Positions 7,222 through 14,688 of a stretch of 15,567 bases of DNA are shown here, piece by piece (within the stretch, counting starts at the first letter, position 1; every line of letters begins with the position of its first letter). The DNA is taken from contig JARJMV020000317.1 of the NCBI GenBank assembly GCA_029335935.2, forward strand, positions 1-15,567, given 5' to 3'. The notes beneath the pieces are model-generated. The model was not told where the DNA came from. It did not search any database and saw nothing but the letters and a program-made list of their open reading frames with translations. Made by a program: the position numbers and the translations under genes. The DNA is from a bacterium. GTDB lineage: Bacteria; Armatimonadota; Fimbriimonadia; Fimbriimonadales; GBS-DC.

Positions 7222-7737
7222 TTAGAGCTTCTGTTCGCTGGGGCGGGTCAGCCCGAACGATTGGCGCAGTCGCTCCACGATTTCGGAGGCGCGCTCAGAC
7301 TCAATCAGGCAGGTGATGCGGTTATGCGCGTCGCTCATCTGCTCCATCGCCACGCCTGCCTCGTACAGCACCTCCGCCACAGTGGCGAACACGCCGTGCA
7401 GCTCGCGCATATTCTGGGCAAAGATAGAGACCATCACTCGGCGCGGCTTGACCGACACGCGGAACCCATCGGCTTCCAGCAAGGCGCAGGCGCGCTCCGC
7501 GTGTTCCGCGTTCACCGCGAAACTGACGCCCGCACGCTGCAACTTAATCAGAAAGATGGGGATTTCCGCCTCACGCAGCAGGTTCAAGATGCGCTGCCGT
7601 TGCACTGTTAGGTTTTCAGATTGCGGCGCTCGCACCGACAGGTAGGTCGCTTCTGGTGAGATAGTGATGTTGCTCACACCGCGCTCGCGCTCAAAGCTCA
7701 CACGCTCGCCCTGTACCGACGCCCAGCCTTCCAGCAT
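7222..7737 (-). CDS. Stand-alone ACT-repeat protein resembling the regulatory part of aspartate kinase
   Basis: The 171-residue protein contains two ACT-like units, about 29-95 (TYLSVRAPQ...ILNLLREAEIPIFLIKLQRAGVSFAVN) and 100-165 (VMVSIFAQNMRELHGVFATVAEVLYEAGVAMEQMSD...ITCLIE). The pattern resembles the C-terminal effector-binding domains of aspartokinase, where ACT units bind amino acids, but no kinase domain is present. ATG 7737 is chosen because TATACT ends eight bases before it on the minus strand and because ACT-like sequence starts soon after; the frame stays open to 7869. It heads an operon with the Gfo/Idh/MocA oxidoreductase. A ligand-sensing role is inferred and the ligand is unknown. 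Confidence 0.75.
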   Translation of the reverse strand: MLEGWASVQGERVSFERERGVSNITISPEATYLSVRAPQSENLTVQRQRILNLLREAEIPIFLIKLQRAGVSFAVNAEHAERACALLEADGFRVSVKPRRVMVSIFAQNMRELHGVFATVAEVLYEAGVAMEQMSDAHNRITCLIESERASEIVERLRQSFGLTRPSEQKL

Positions 7738-7745
7738 AGCGGCAA

Positions 7746-7753
7746 AGTATACC
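7746..7753 (-). promoter_or_regulatory. Leaderless-type -10 element (GG-TATACT)
   Basis: On the minus strand TATACT (7751-7746), preceded by GG, ends eight bases before ATG 7737 of the ACT-repeat gene. No ribosome binding site fits between them. Confidence 0.65.
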
Positions 7754-7843
7754 TGAACGGGAGGATTCGGGCGAATGGGGGCACATCTTTCAAGTGCTTG
7801 GGCGCGTGTCGAAGGTGCATTTATCGTCGGCGTCCCCGCCAAC

Positions 7844-8356
7844 ATGAACACGCATATTCCGTTAGCCAAGCGTCTTGCCTGTATTCGCGCTATGTACCAC
7901 CCCTTCGCCGACTATCTTGCGCCTTTGCAAGGGGAGTACGACGGCTCGGGCTTTTTTATGTGGTGGGACTTAATTGTGGATAACTGTTTCTGGGGACCTG
8001 AATTGGTTAGATTGTCAGATATAGAGCGCATGTTGGGCGCATCGTGGCAGGAGGTGGTGAAGGCCTCAGAGCGCAGTCAGAGGGTTTTGCAGAAGCCCCT
8101 CCAGGTATGGCAGCAGTTGTATCGGCAGGCGGACGCCGACCACCGCGCGCTGCTGGATGAGACGCTGCAGGTGCTGAAGCGTATCTTGGAGTTGGACGAC
8201 ATCTGTTGCCATGGTGCGGCGTTGCACGGGTTGGGGCACCTCCACCATCCCGAAGGTTGGAAACTGGTGCAGGCATATATCCAACGCCACCGCCCAACGC
8301 TGACCGACGAAGAGATTGCGTGGATGCGCACCTGTCGCGACGGGGTTGTGATGTAG
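7844..8356 (+). CDS. Unrecognised 170-residue helical protein with a Cys/His-rich motif
   Basis: I do not recognise the family with certainty. The N-terminal part has FADYLAPLQGEYDGSGFFMWWDLIVDN (22-47), the middle is helical, and residues 121-137 read CCHGAALHGLGHLHHPE, with two Cys and five His. ALHGLGHLHHP followed by VQAYIQRHRPTLTDEEIAW and a final G recalls HEAT-like terminal helices of small bacterial proteins. The Cys/His cluster could bind metal, but that is not shown. The start is uncertain: ATG 7844 has no ribosome binding site and no -10 element, while in-frame ATG 7775 has GGGAGG ten bases upstream. 7844 is preferred because bases 7825-7840 repeat an intergenic palindrome found at 468-483. 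Alanine dehydrogenase follows 35 bases later with its own promoter. Confidence 0.7.
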   Translation: MNTHIPLAKRLACIRAMYHPFADYLAPLQGEYDGSGFFMWWDLIVDNCFWGPELVRLSDIERMLGASWQEVVKASERSQRVLQKPLQVWQQLYRQADADHRALLDETLQVLKRILELDDICCHGAALHGLGHLHHPEGWKLVQAYIQRHRPTLTDEEIAWMRTCRDGVVM

Positions 8357-8376
8357 CGCGTGCCCCCACCCTTTCA

Positions 8377-8384
8377 GGTACACT
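8377..8384 (+). promoter_or_regulatory. Leaderless-type -10 element (GG-TACACT)
   Basis: TACACT at 8379-8384, preceded by CAGG, ends seven bases before ATG 8392 of alanine dehydrogenase. It lies in the 35-base gap after the preceding gene. Confidence 0.7.
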
Positions 8385-8391
8385 TCAAGCG

Positions 8392-9501
8392 ATGGTTATC
8401 GGCGTTCCGAAGGAGATTAAGCCCGACGAATATCGCGTGGCGATGACGCCGTCAGGCGTGGAAGTGTTGGTTCAGCATGGGCATACGGTGCTCATCGAGC
8501 GCGGCGCAGGCGACGGCACGGGCATTCCTGATGCCGAGTATGCCGCGGCGGGCGCGACCCTGGCAGACCAAGCGACCATCTGGCGCGACGCGGAGATGGT
8601 TGTGAAAGTGAAGGAGCCGTTGCCCCGCGAGTACCCCCTGATACGCCCGCGCCAAGTGCTGTTCACCTTCTTCCACTTCGCTGCGAGCGAGGAGCTTACC
8701 CGCGCCATGGTGGAAAGCGGTGCGGTGTGCGTCGCCTATGAGACGATTCAGACCCCCGACGGTGCGCACCCGATCCTGTTGCCGATGAGCGAGATTGCAG
8801 GGCGGATGGCAGTGCAGGTGGGCGCGTGGTGTCTGGAGCGTCCGATGGGTGGGCGAGGCGTGTTGCTGGCAGGCGCGCCCGGCGTGCTGCCTGGCGTGGT
8901 GGTGGTGATTGGCGCAGGGGTAGTGGGCGCAAACGCCGCGCGCATCGCCGCAGGGTTCGGCGCACGGGTACTCATCTTGGACATCAATGTCGCCCGACTC
9001 CGCGCCTTGGAAGAGACCCTGCCCGCGAATGTAGATACCCTCTACTCCAATCCTGCCAACCTGCGCGAGGCAACGCAGCAAGCCGACCTGATTGTGGGCG
9101 CGATTTATGTGACGGGCGGACGCACGCCCATCCTCATCAAGCGCGAGATGCTCCCCACGCTCAAACAGGGCGCGGTGTTGGTAGATGTGTCGGTGGATCA
9201 AGGTGGTTTGGCAGAGACCATTCGCCCCACCACCCATCGCGAGCCGACCTATGTGGTAGATGGCGTGGTGCATTACGCTGTGAGCAATATGCCGGGCGCG
9301 GTCGCACGCACCTCCACCTACGCGCTGACCAACATCACCATGCCGTATGTGCTGCGCCTCGCCGAGAACGGCTGGCAAGAGGCGTGCCGTCAAGACCCCA
9401 CCCTGCGCTTGGGGCTGAACATCGTGCAGGGCAAGGTAACGCTGCAGCCGATTGCAGAGCAGTTCGGCTATGAGTTCGTCGCGCCCGATAAGGTGCTGTA
9501 G
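8392..9501 (+). CDS. ald: Alanine dehydrogenase
   Basis: This 369-residue enzyme interconverts L-alanine and pyruvate plus ammonia with NAD+, in the cytoplasm. It matches bacterial Ald end to end: MVIGVPKEIKPDEYRVAMTP at the N-terminus, Lys74 in VKVKEP, His95 in FTFFHFAAS, the NAD-binding GAGVVG (174-179), Asp269 in DVSVDQGG and the C-terminal HYAVSNMPGAVARTSTYALTN. Family length is about 370. ATG 8392 is chosen because it begins the conserved N-terminus and sits seven bases after TACACT; the frame is open further upstream but is not coding there. It ends one base from the convergent J-domain gene. With tdh it suggests amino acids are used as carbon and nitrogen sources. Confidence 0.96.
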   Translation: MVIGVPKEIKPDEYRVAMTPSGVEVLVQHGHTVLIERGAGDGTGIPDAEYAAAGATLADQATIWRDAEMVVKVKEPLPREYPLIRPRQVLFTFFHFAASEELTRAMVESGAVCVAYETIQTPDGAHPILLPMSEIAGRMAVQVGAWCLERPMGGRGVLLAGAPGVLPGVVVVIGAGVVGANAARIAAGFGARVLILDINVARLRALEETLPANVDTLYSNPANLREATQQADLIVGAIYVTGGRTPILIKREMLPTLKQGAVLVDVSVDQGGLAETIRPTTHREPTYVVDGVVHYAVSNMPGAVARTSTYALTNITMPYVLRLAENGWQEACRQDPTLRLGLNIVQGKVTLQPIAEQFGYEFVAPDKVL

Positions 9502-9502
9502 C

Positions 9503-9916
9503 CTACTCCACCGTGAGGTTCCGAAACCGCTGCGCACTGTAGTCTAAATGTAGCAGCAGCGTTTGGTAAGCCTGCTCGATGCGTTGTTGGATGCGGCGGG
9601 CTTGCTCGCGTTCGGGCGCGCCTTCTGGGAAGCGGTTCGGGTCGCTGCGCGTCATCAGCTCGCGGTAGGCGCGTCGCACGGCGGCGAGGTCGGCGTTTTC
9701 AGGCAGTCCCAGCACGCGATAGGCGCGTTGGAGCTCGGTCGGCGGCGGCGCAGGCGCAGCGGCGGGTGTGGGCGTCGTAGGCGCGTCGGGCAACTCAAGG
9801 GCGCGGCTCAACTCGTGCGCCGCCGCCTCCTCCTCGCGCAACACCCCCTCCACGCGCTCTAACAACTCGTTCCAGTGCGCTCTCGCCAATCGTGTGAGCC
9901 GTTTACCCAGTCTCAT
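9503..9916 (-). CDS. Degenerate J-domain protein with a PspA-like N-terminus
   Basis: The 137-residue protein has three parts. Residues 1-41 (KRLTRLARAHWNELLERVEG) form an amphipathic helix resembling the membrane-contacting start of PspA/IM30 proteins. Residues 44-60 are a Pro/Ala/Thr linker. Residues 61-125 (ELQRAYRVLGLPENADLAAVRRAYRELM...RRIQQRIEQAYQTL) look like a J-domain, the DnaK-stimulating module, but the HPD motif reads Ser91-Asp92-Pro93, so the histidine is lost and DnaK stimulation is doubtful. GGGGGAG at 9925-9931 lies eight bases before ATG 9916. The gene starts two bases after the stop of the exported-protein gene, so the two are co-transcribed. Confidence 0.7.
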   Translation of the reverse strand: MRLGKRLTRLARAHWNELLERVEGVLREEEAAAHELSRALELPDAPTTPTPAAAPAPPPTELQRAYRVLGLPENADLAAVRRAYRELMTRSDPNRFPEGAPEREQARRIQQRIEQAYQTLLLHLDYSAQRFRNLTVE

Positions 9917-9918
9917 CG

Positions 9919-10779
9919 CTATAGCTCCCCCTGTAGTCCGACCGCGACGAACTCGATGGCGTCGGCTTTACCGCGCAGGGCGCAGTGGAACTGGAAGCGG
10001 TCGCCCGCGCTGCGTTGGAGCGCGACGCGCCAGCTAAGCTGCTCGGCGTGGGTCTGGTATGCCAGCAGGAGTTCAGGCTGGAGCGAGCGCGTGCGTGCGT
10101 GCAGCCGTATCGCGAGCCAGTGTGTGGCGTCGATGCGCTTGCCGTCGCTGTAGAGCCACTCCAGCTGCGCTTGCGCCTCGCCGAGCCGCAGAGTATAGTC
10201 CGCACCGTAGAGCATATCGTAGCCCTGCTGTGGACGGGCGCGTTCAGGCAGCTCCCAAATCGCGAAGGCGTGCGGGTTAATCCCGAAATGTCGCCCCACA
10301 CCGACCGACGCGCCCCCGTTCGCCGTGCCCACGCGCACATAGACGCCCTGCTGCCGATCAGAGCCGTTATACAGATATGCCACGCGCATCGGCAACTCGC
10401 CTATCGCGAACTGCGTAGGCGACTGCACTGCCAGCACACTCTCGTTCAAGAGCAAGCCTGCACTGAATGGCGCGTAGAACTTGCCGATACGCCACCCTCC
10501 CAGCCGCTCGAGATACGCCTCGTCCAGCGCAGTGCGGTCGCGGTCGGGTCTGGGGTTCTGCAGCCGCTGCGCCACATACGCCCCGTAGCCCGCCTCATGA
10601 TAGAGCTGCAAGAACACGACCGAGTGGCGCCCCAAATCGTCGTACCAGCGCACGGTGGAGGTACCCTCCTCCGCCCGCGCTTGCAGGTGTAGCCGTGCGC
10701 CGAAGAAGACTGTCGGGTACTGAGCCGACGCCATGAGCGCCTGCCCAATGGCAATCGTGAGGAGCGTCAATCGTCGCAT
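9919..10779 (-). CDS. Exported strand-rich protein of unknown function (possible outer-membrane barrel)
   Basis: I do not recognise a family. The 286-residue precursor opens with a signal peptide (MRRLTLLTIAIGQALMASA, likely cut before QYP). The rest is rich in alternating hydrophobic and aromatic residues typical of beta strands: PTVFFGARLHLQAR, TSTVRWYDDLG, SVVFLQLYHEAGYGAYVAQRL, MRVAYLYNGSDRQQGVYVRVG, YDMLYGADYTLRLGEAQAQLEWLYSDG, WRVALQRSAGDRFQFHCALRG, IEFVAVGLQG. An outer-membrane beta-barrel is possible but the final residue is Leu, not aromatic. ATG 10779 is chosen because it starts the signal peptide and lies nine bases after a minus-strand TACAAT. The J-domain gene follows two bases later. 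Confidence 0.65.
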   Translation of the reverse strand: MRRLTLLTIAIGQALMASAQYPTVFFGARLHLQARAEEGTSTVRWYDDLGRHSVVFLQLYHEAGYGAYVAQRLQNPRPDRDRTALDEAYLERLGGWRIGKFYAPFSAGLLLNESVLAVQSPTQFAIGELPMRVAYLYNGSDRQQGVYVRVGTANGGASVGVGRHFGINPHAFAIWELPERARPQQGYDMLYGADYTLRLGEAQAQLEWLYSDGKRIDATHWLAIRLHARTRSLQPELLLAYQTHAEQLSWRVALQRSAGDRFQFHCALRGKADAIEFVAVGLQGEL

Positions 10780-10788
10780 GTACCGCCA

Positions 10789-10796
10789 ATTGTACC
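10789..10796 (-). promoter_or_regulatory. Leaderless-type -10 element (GG-TACAAT)
   Basis: On the minus strand TACAAT (10794-10789), preceded by GG, ends nine bases before ATG 10779 of the exported-protein gene. Confidence 0.65.
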
Positions 10797-10815
10797 CTGC
10801 CCCGTCGGGCGAGCA

Positions 10816-10823
10816 GGTACAAT
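10816..10823 (+). promoter_or_regulatory. Leaderless-type -10 element (GG-TACAAT) for hyuA
   Basis: TACAAT at 10818-10823, preceded by CAGG, ends eight bases before GTG 10832. This supports GTG as the real start of the hydantoinase gene. Confidence 0.7.
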
Positions 10824-10831
10824 CTACCGCT

Positions 10832-12835
10832 GTGAACCCCATCACGCTGGCGGTCGATACAGGCGGTACTTTCACCGATTTTGTGTTGTGGCGCGACGGA
10901 CGGCTTCACCTGCTGAAGTCGCCCTCGACGCCCGACGCACCCGAGCAGGCGATACTGGACGGCATCTCCCGCCTACTGCCAGAACCGCCGGAACAGGGGT
11001 TCACCCTGCTACACGGCACGACTGTCGGCACGAACCGCGTTTTGGAGCGCAAAGGCGCACGCACGGCGTTCCTGACCACGCAGGGCTTCCGCGATTTGCT
11101 GTTTCTGGCGCGTCAGGAGCGTCAGCAGCTGTATGCGCTGCACCCCACGCCGCGCCCGTGCTTAGCCGAGCGTGCGCTGTGTGCGGAGGTCGCCGAGCGC
11201 GTCGCGCCCGACGGAACCGTGCTGCGCCCCTTGGAGATCGCGGGCATCGAGCGTCTCATCCGACGGTGGAAGCGCGCAGGCGTGGAAGCCGTCGCAGTGT
11301 GCCTGCTGTTCGCCTACGCGAACCCCGCACACGAGCGCGCCCTCAAACGCCTGCTGGAGCCGCACTTCGCGGTCTCCCTCTCCAGCGAGGTCGCGCCCGA
11401 GTTCCGCGAGTATGAGCGCGCGAGTACCACCTTTTTGAACGCCTACCTGACGCCGCCGATGCGTCGATATCTGCAGACGCTGCAGCACAAGTCGCGCGAG
11501 TCAAGGGCGACACATGTGTTGATAAGCCACTCCACGGGCGGGTTGATGGATGCCGCGCGCGCTTGCGAGATGCCTGTGGGCACAATCCTGTCGGGCCCTG
11601 CTGCGGGCGTGATGGGCGCGTGGGCGGTCGGGCGCGGCGTCGGCGCACACCGATTGCTCACGCTCGATATCGGCGGCACCTCCACCGACATGGCGCTAAT
11701 CGATCGCGAGCCGTTGCGCACGCCGCTGGGCACGATTGAGGGCCTGCCGCTGCGCCTCCCGCGACTGGATGTGCAGACCATCGGCGCGGGCGGCGGCTCG
11801 CTCGCGCGGTTGGACCCCGCCGGTGGACTGCGCGTCGGACCGCAAAGCGCCGGCGCGCACCCCGGACCCGCCGCCTACGGTAAGGGCGAGCGACCCACCC
11901 TCACCGATGCGCACCTCGTGCTGGGGCATCTACTGCCGCAGCTGTTCGGCTTCGGACAGATACCTGTAGACCCCGACCTGTCTGCAAAAGCGATAGAGCC
12001 GTTGGCGCAGGCGCTGGGACTGTCGCTGCAGGACGCTGCGACGGCGATTGTGGCGCAGGCACGGGCAAAAATGGCGCGCGGCTTGCGCCGAGTCTCGGCA
12101 GGACGAGGCGTTAGCCCCGAACACTGCACCCTCATCGCCTTCGGCGGCGCAGGCGGACTGCACCTGTGCGCCCTCGCGCGAATGCTGGGCATACGCCAAT
12201 GGGTCGCGCCGCCCTACCCCGGCGTGCTGTCTGCCTATGGACTGCTGTGGATGGATGGCGTCCACGAAGCGCGACGCACCGTGCTGACCCCACTACCCGA
12301 CGCGCCAACCCAACACATGCAGCCGACCCTACTGGCGCTGCACACCGAGTGTGAGTCCGCTATGCGCGCTCTGGGCGCGACAGTGGAGGGCTACGAAACG
12401 CACCTGTTCGCCGACCTGCGTTATGAGGGGCAGGCGTATGAGTTGACCGTGCCCTATGACGCCGAGCGACCCGCGCACGCCCGCGCCGCATTCGAGCGCA
12501 TGCACCACGCACGCTACGGCTTCACGCTGCCCGAACGCCCAGTGGAGCTGGTGAACCTGCGCCTGCGCGCCGTCGCGCTACGCCCTAAACCCGCAGGCGC
12601 ATGCTGGCATCCCCCCTGCGCCACCCCGCGCGACCTGCCGCGCCGCCTCACGCTCTGGCTGGAAGGCAACCAGGGATATGTACCTGTCATCCCACGCGAG
12701 GAGTTATCGCCCGATGCGCCCGTCCCCACGCCTGCGCTCATCGTGCAACCAGACGCCACGCTGTTGATCGAATCGGGCTGGCATGTCACGGTGGACAACC
12801 GCACAGGCGCGCTCATCGGCAGGGCGACAGGCTGA
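10832..12835 (+). CDS. hyuA: Hydantoinase/5-oxoprolinase subunit A (N-methylhydantoinase A family)
   Basis: This 667-residue protein is an ATP-dependent hydrolase of cyclic amides (hydantoins, 5-oxoproline) or a relative such as acetone or acetophenone carboxylase. Marks are the ASKHA phosphate loop DTGGTFTDF (9-17), LLHGTTVGTNRVLERKGARTAFLTT cut here as HGTTVGTN (61-68) and KGARTAFLTT (74-83), GFRDLL, VAPEFREYERASTT, LSGPAAGV (253-260), DIGGTSTDMA (279-288), the glycine-rich IGAGGGSLA, AHPGPAAYG and FGGAGGLHLC (437-446). GTG 10832 begins the conserved NPITLAVDTGG and follows the -10 element. The length is right for a separate A subunit; the B subunit gene (hyuB), normally adjacent, is absent here. 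Substrate is unresolved. Confidence 0.88.
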   Translation: MNPITLAVDTGGTFTDFVLWRDGRLHLLKSPSTPDAPEQAILDGISRLLPEPPEQGFTLLHGTTVGTNRVLERKGARTAFLTTQGFRDLLFLARQERQQLYALHPTPRPCLAERALCAEVAERVAPDGTVLRPLEIAGIERLIRRWKRAGVEAVAVCLLFAYANPAHERALKRLLEPHFAVSLSSEVAPEFREYERASTTFLNAYLTPPMRRYLQTLQHKSRESRATHVLISHSTGGLMDAARACEMPVGTILSGPAAGVMGAWAVGRGVGAHRLLTLDIGGTSTDMALIDREPLRTPLGTIEGLPLRLPRLDVQTIGAGGGSLARLDPAGGLRVGPQSAGAHPGPAAYGKGERPTLTDAHLVLGHLLPQLFGFGQIPVDPDLSAKAIEPLAQALGLSLQDAATAIVAQARAKMARGLRRVSAGRGVSPEHCTLIAFGGAGGLHLCALARMLGIRQWVAPPYPGVLSAYGLLWMDGVHEARRTVLTPLPDAPTQHMQPTLLALHTECESAMRALGATVEGYETHLFADLRYEGQAYELTVPYDAERPAHARAAFERMHHARYGFTLPERPVELVNLRLRAVALRPKPAGACWHPPCATPRDLPRRLTLWLEGNQGYVPVIPREELSPDAPVPTPALIVQPDATLLIESGWHVTVDNRTGALIGRATG

Positions 12836-12854
12836 AGGGTGCAAGTAGCTAACG

Positions 12855-12862
12855 GGTACACT
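12855..12862 (+). promoter_or_regulatory. Leaderless-type -10 element (GG-TACACT)
   Basis: TACACT at 12857-12862, preceded by GG, ends seven bases before ATG 12870 of the ABC ATPase and lies in the 34-base gap after hyuA. Confidence 0.7.
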
Positions 12863-12869
12863 CTATGCC

Positions 12870-14456
12870 ATGCAGGTTCAGCCCGTGCAGAGTGTTTCGG
12901 CAAGTCCCGCCGACGGCGCAACGCCCATCATCGAGCTGCGCCACATCACGAAACGCTTCGGCAACCTCGTCGCCTGCGACCGCGTAAGTCTTCAGGTTGC
13001 CCCCGCGACGCTCCACGCGATTATGGGCGAGAACGGCGCAGGCAAAACCACGCTGATGCGCATCCTGTACGGCTACTACACGCCCGATGCAGGCGAGGTC
13101 TACCTCAAGGGCAAGCGTGTGCAGTTCCGCAGCCCCGCCGACGCCATCGCCCACTATGTCGGCATGGTCAGCCAGCACTACAGCATCATCCCTGAGCTGA
13201 GCGCGCTGGACAATCTCATCTTGGGCGCGGAGCCGACGGGCGCACTCGGCGTGCTGAACCGCCGCGCCGCGCTGGACAAAGCCGAGCAACTCGCCGCCAC
13301 GCTCGACTTTCAGCCCGACTGGAACCGCCCCGCCGCCGAGCTTAGCGTCGCCGCCCGCCAAAAACTGGAAATCCTCAAGCTGCTCTGGCGCGAGGCGGAA
13401 ATCCTCATCTTAGACGAGCCGACCGCGATGCTCTCCCCGCGCGACACCGACGCGCTGTTCGAGACCCTGCTCCGCCTCAAAGCGCAGGGGCGCACCATCC
13501 TGCTGGTAACGCACAAGCTGAACGAGGCGCTCCGCTACGCCGATTTCGTGACAGTGCTACGCAACGGACGCAAGGTCGCCGACGCGCCGATTGCCGCCGT
13601 CGACGCACCCACGCTGACACGGTGGATTATCGGGGAGCAGGAGCCTACCCCAGCGGTGGTCTCCGCGCAGGAGCCAGCAACCGACAGGCGTTTAGAAGCC
13701 ACCCCTATGCTCCAGTTGCGCGACCTCTATGTGCCGTCCGACCGAGGCGGTTGGGGCGTGCAGGGGCTAAGCCTCGCGCTGCGAGCCGGTGAAATTCTGG
13801 GCATTGCGGGGGTAGACGGCAGCGGACAGCTGGAGCTGATGGAAGGCTTGGCTGGGTTGCGCCCTGTGCCCAGAGGCGAGATTCTGCTGAACGGACAGCC
13901 CATCCAGCGCTGGAGTACCGCTCGGCGCATCCAAGCGGGCATCCGCTACCTGTTCGACGACCGATTCCGCAGGATGATGGCGCCCCAGTGGAGCGTGTTG
14001 GAGAACGCGATTTTAGGTGCGCAGCGCGACCCCGAGCTGCAAACGCTGGGCTGGTTCAAGCCGCGCGCGGTTCGCCAGCGTGCCGAGCAGCTCATCCAGC
14101 GATTTCAGGTGAAAGTGCCCTCGCTGCGCGCCCCGATGGTGCAGCTGTCGGGGGGCAACCAGCAGCGGTTGGTGATTGCCCGTGCGCTTCATGGTCAACC
14201 GCGCCTGCTGATAGCCTATGCGCCCACGCGCGGGCTGGACATTCGCGGCGCCGAGGCGACCTACGCCGCCCTCCGCCAAGCCTGTCAGCACGGCATGGCC
14301 GCACTCGTAATCGCCTTCGACTTAGACGAACTGATGGAACACTGCGACCGAATTGCCGTGCTGTTCAAAGGCGCGATTGTGGCGGAGTTTGAGCGTGCGG
14401 ACTTCTCGCGCGAGGCGATTGGCGCCGCAATGGTGGGCGCATCACGCACCAAGTAG
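12870..14456 (+). CDS. Double-domain ABC transporter ATPase, simple sugar/nucleoside uptake type (RbsA/YufO-like)
   Basis: The 528-residue protein has two ABC domains in tandem. Domain 1 (about 20-255) has Walker A GENGAGKT (53-60), Q-loop MVSQHYS, signature LSVAARQKLEILKLL (158-172), Walker B LILDEPTAML and H-loop VTHKL (His215). Domain 2 (about 279-520) has the degenerate Walker A GVDGSGQ (314-320), LSGGNQQRLVIARAL (426-440) and YAPTRGLDIRGA. A degenerate second domain is normal in this family, which energises nucleoside, lipoprotein-linked (BmpA/YufN) or ribose-type importers. A leader of some 20 residues precedes domain 1. No permease or binding-protein gene follows within the window, though such genes usually do. 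Adjacency to hyuA hints at uptake of a cyclic ureide or nucleobase-like compound, which is inference. Confidence 0.9.
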   Translation: MQVQPVQSVSASPADGATPIIELRHITKRFGNLVACDRVSLQVAPATLHAIMGENGAGKTTLMRILYGYYTPDAGEVYLKGKRVQFRSPADAIAHYVGMVSQHYSIIPELSALDNLILGAEPTGALGVLNRRAALDKAEQLAATLDFQPDWNRPAAELSVAARQKLEILKLLWREAEILILDEPTAMLSPRDTDALFETLLRLKAQGRTILLVTHKLNEALRYADFVTVLRNGRKVADAPIAAVDAPTLTRWIIGEQEPTPAVVSAQEPATDRRLEATPMLQLRDLYVPSDRGGWGVQGLSLALRAGEILGIAGVDGSGQLELMEGLAGLRPVPRGEILLNGQPIQRWSTARRIQAGIRYLFDDRFRRMMAPQWSVLENAILGAQRDPELQTLGWFKPRAVRQRAEQLIQRFQVKVPSLRAPMVQLSGGNQQRLVIARALHGQPRLLIAYAPTRGLDIRGAEATYAALRQACQHGMAALVIAFDLDELMEHCDRIAVLFKGAIVAEFERADFSREAIGAAMVGASRTK

Positions 14457-14619
14457 GCTGACGGCGACACGGAGTATCATCCCTTGAGTGGACTGCAGTA
14501 CAACGCCGCGTGATAGCTTCGGCTGTGACGATGCACGGGGCAACTTGACTTTTGCCTGTTCGGTTTCCAGCGGCGTGGTGTTCGGGGGAAGCGAGTGGTA
14601 TGGGAGTAGGGTCGGTTGA

Positions 14620-14627
14620 GGTATATT
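14620..14627 (+). promoter_or_regulatory. Possible -10 element (GG-TATATT)
   Basis: TATATT at 14622-14627, preceded by GAGG, matches the pattern of the other promoters. TTG 14632 follows after four bases and ATG 14640 after 12, so neither fits the usual spacing. It may drive a non-coding or very short transcript. Confidence 0.35.
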
Positions 14628-14688
14628 TCTGTTGAGGGGATGCCCTGTGAGCCTGCGCGGCGTTGTTCGCGGACGCACGACGGATGGG

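Larger units (their letters stand above)
10789..10823. promoter_or_regulatory. Inverted repeat joining two divergent promoters
   Basis: ATTGTACCCTGC (10789-10800) and GCAGGTACAAT (10813-10823) are inverted copies that differ by one extra C. Each contains a -10 element, facing outward. The 12 bases between them include CCCGTCGGG (10801-10809), itself a near-palindrome. With the -10 hexamers only 23 bases apart, two polymerases cannot easily occupy both, and a dimeric regulator could bind the centre. Confidence 0.5.

Noticed and set aside
8452..9537. Long minus-strand open frame (361 codons) opposite alanine dehydrogenase
   Set aside because: It mirrors a strongly conserved gene in GC-rich DNA and its translation (many Cys, His and Arg) resembles no protein.
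14531..14542. 12-base repeat ATGCACGGGGCA, also at 15459-15470, flanking the small-gene/hicBA region
   Set aside because: The flanks do not match, the length is close to chance level, and nothing shows insertion boundaries; it is not good enough as attachment sites.
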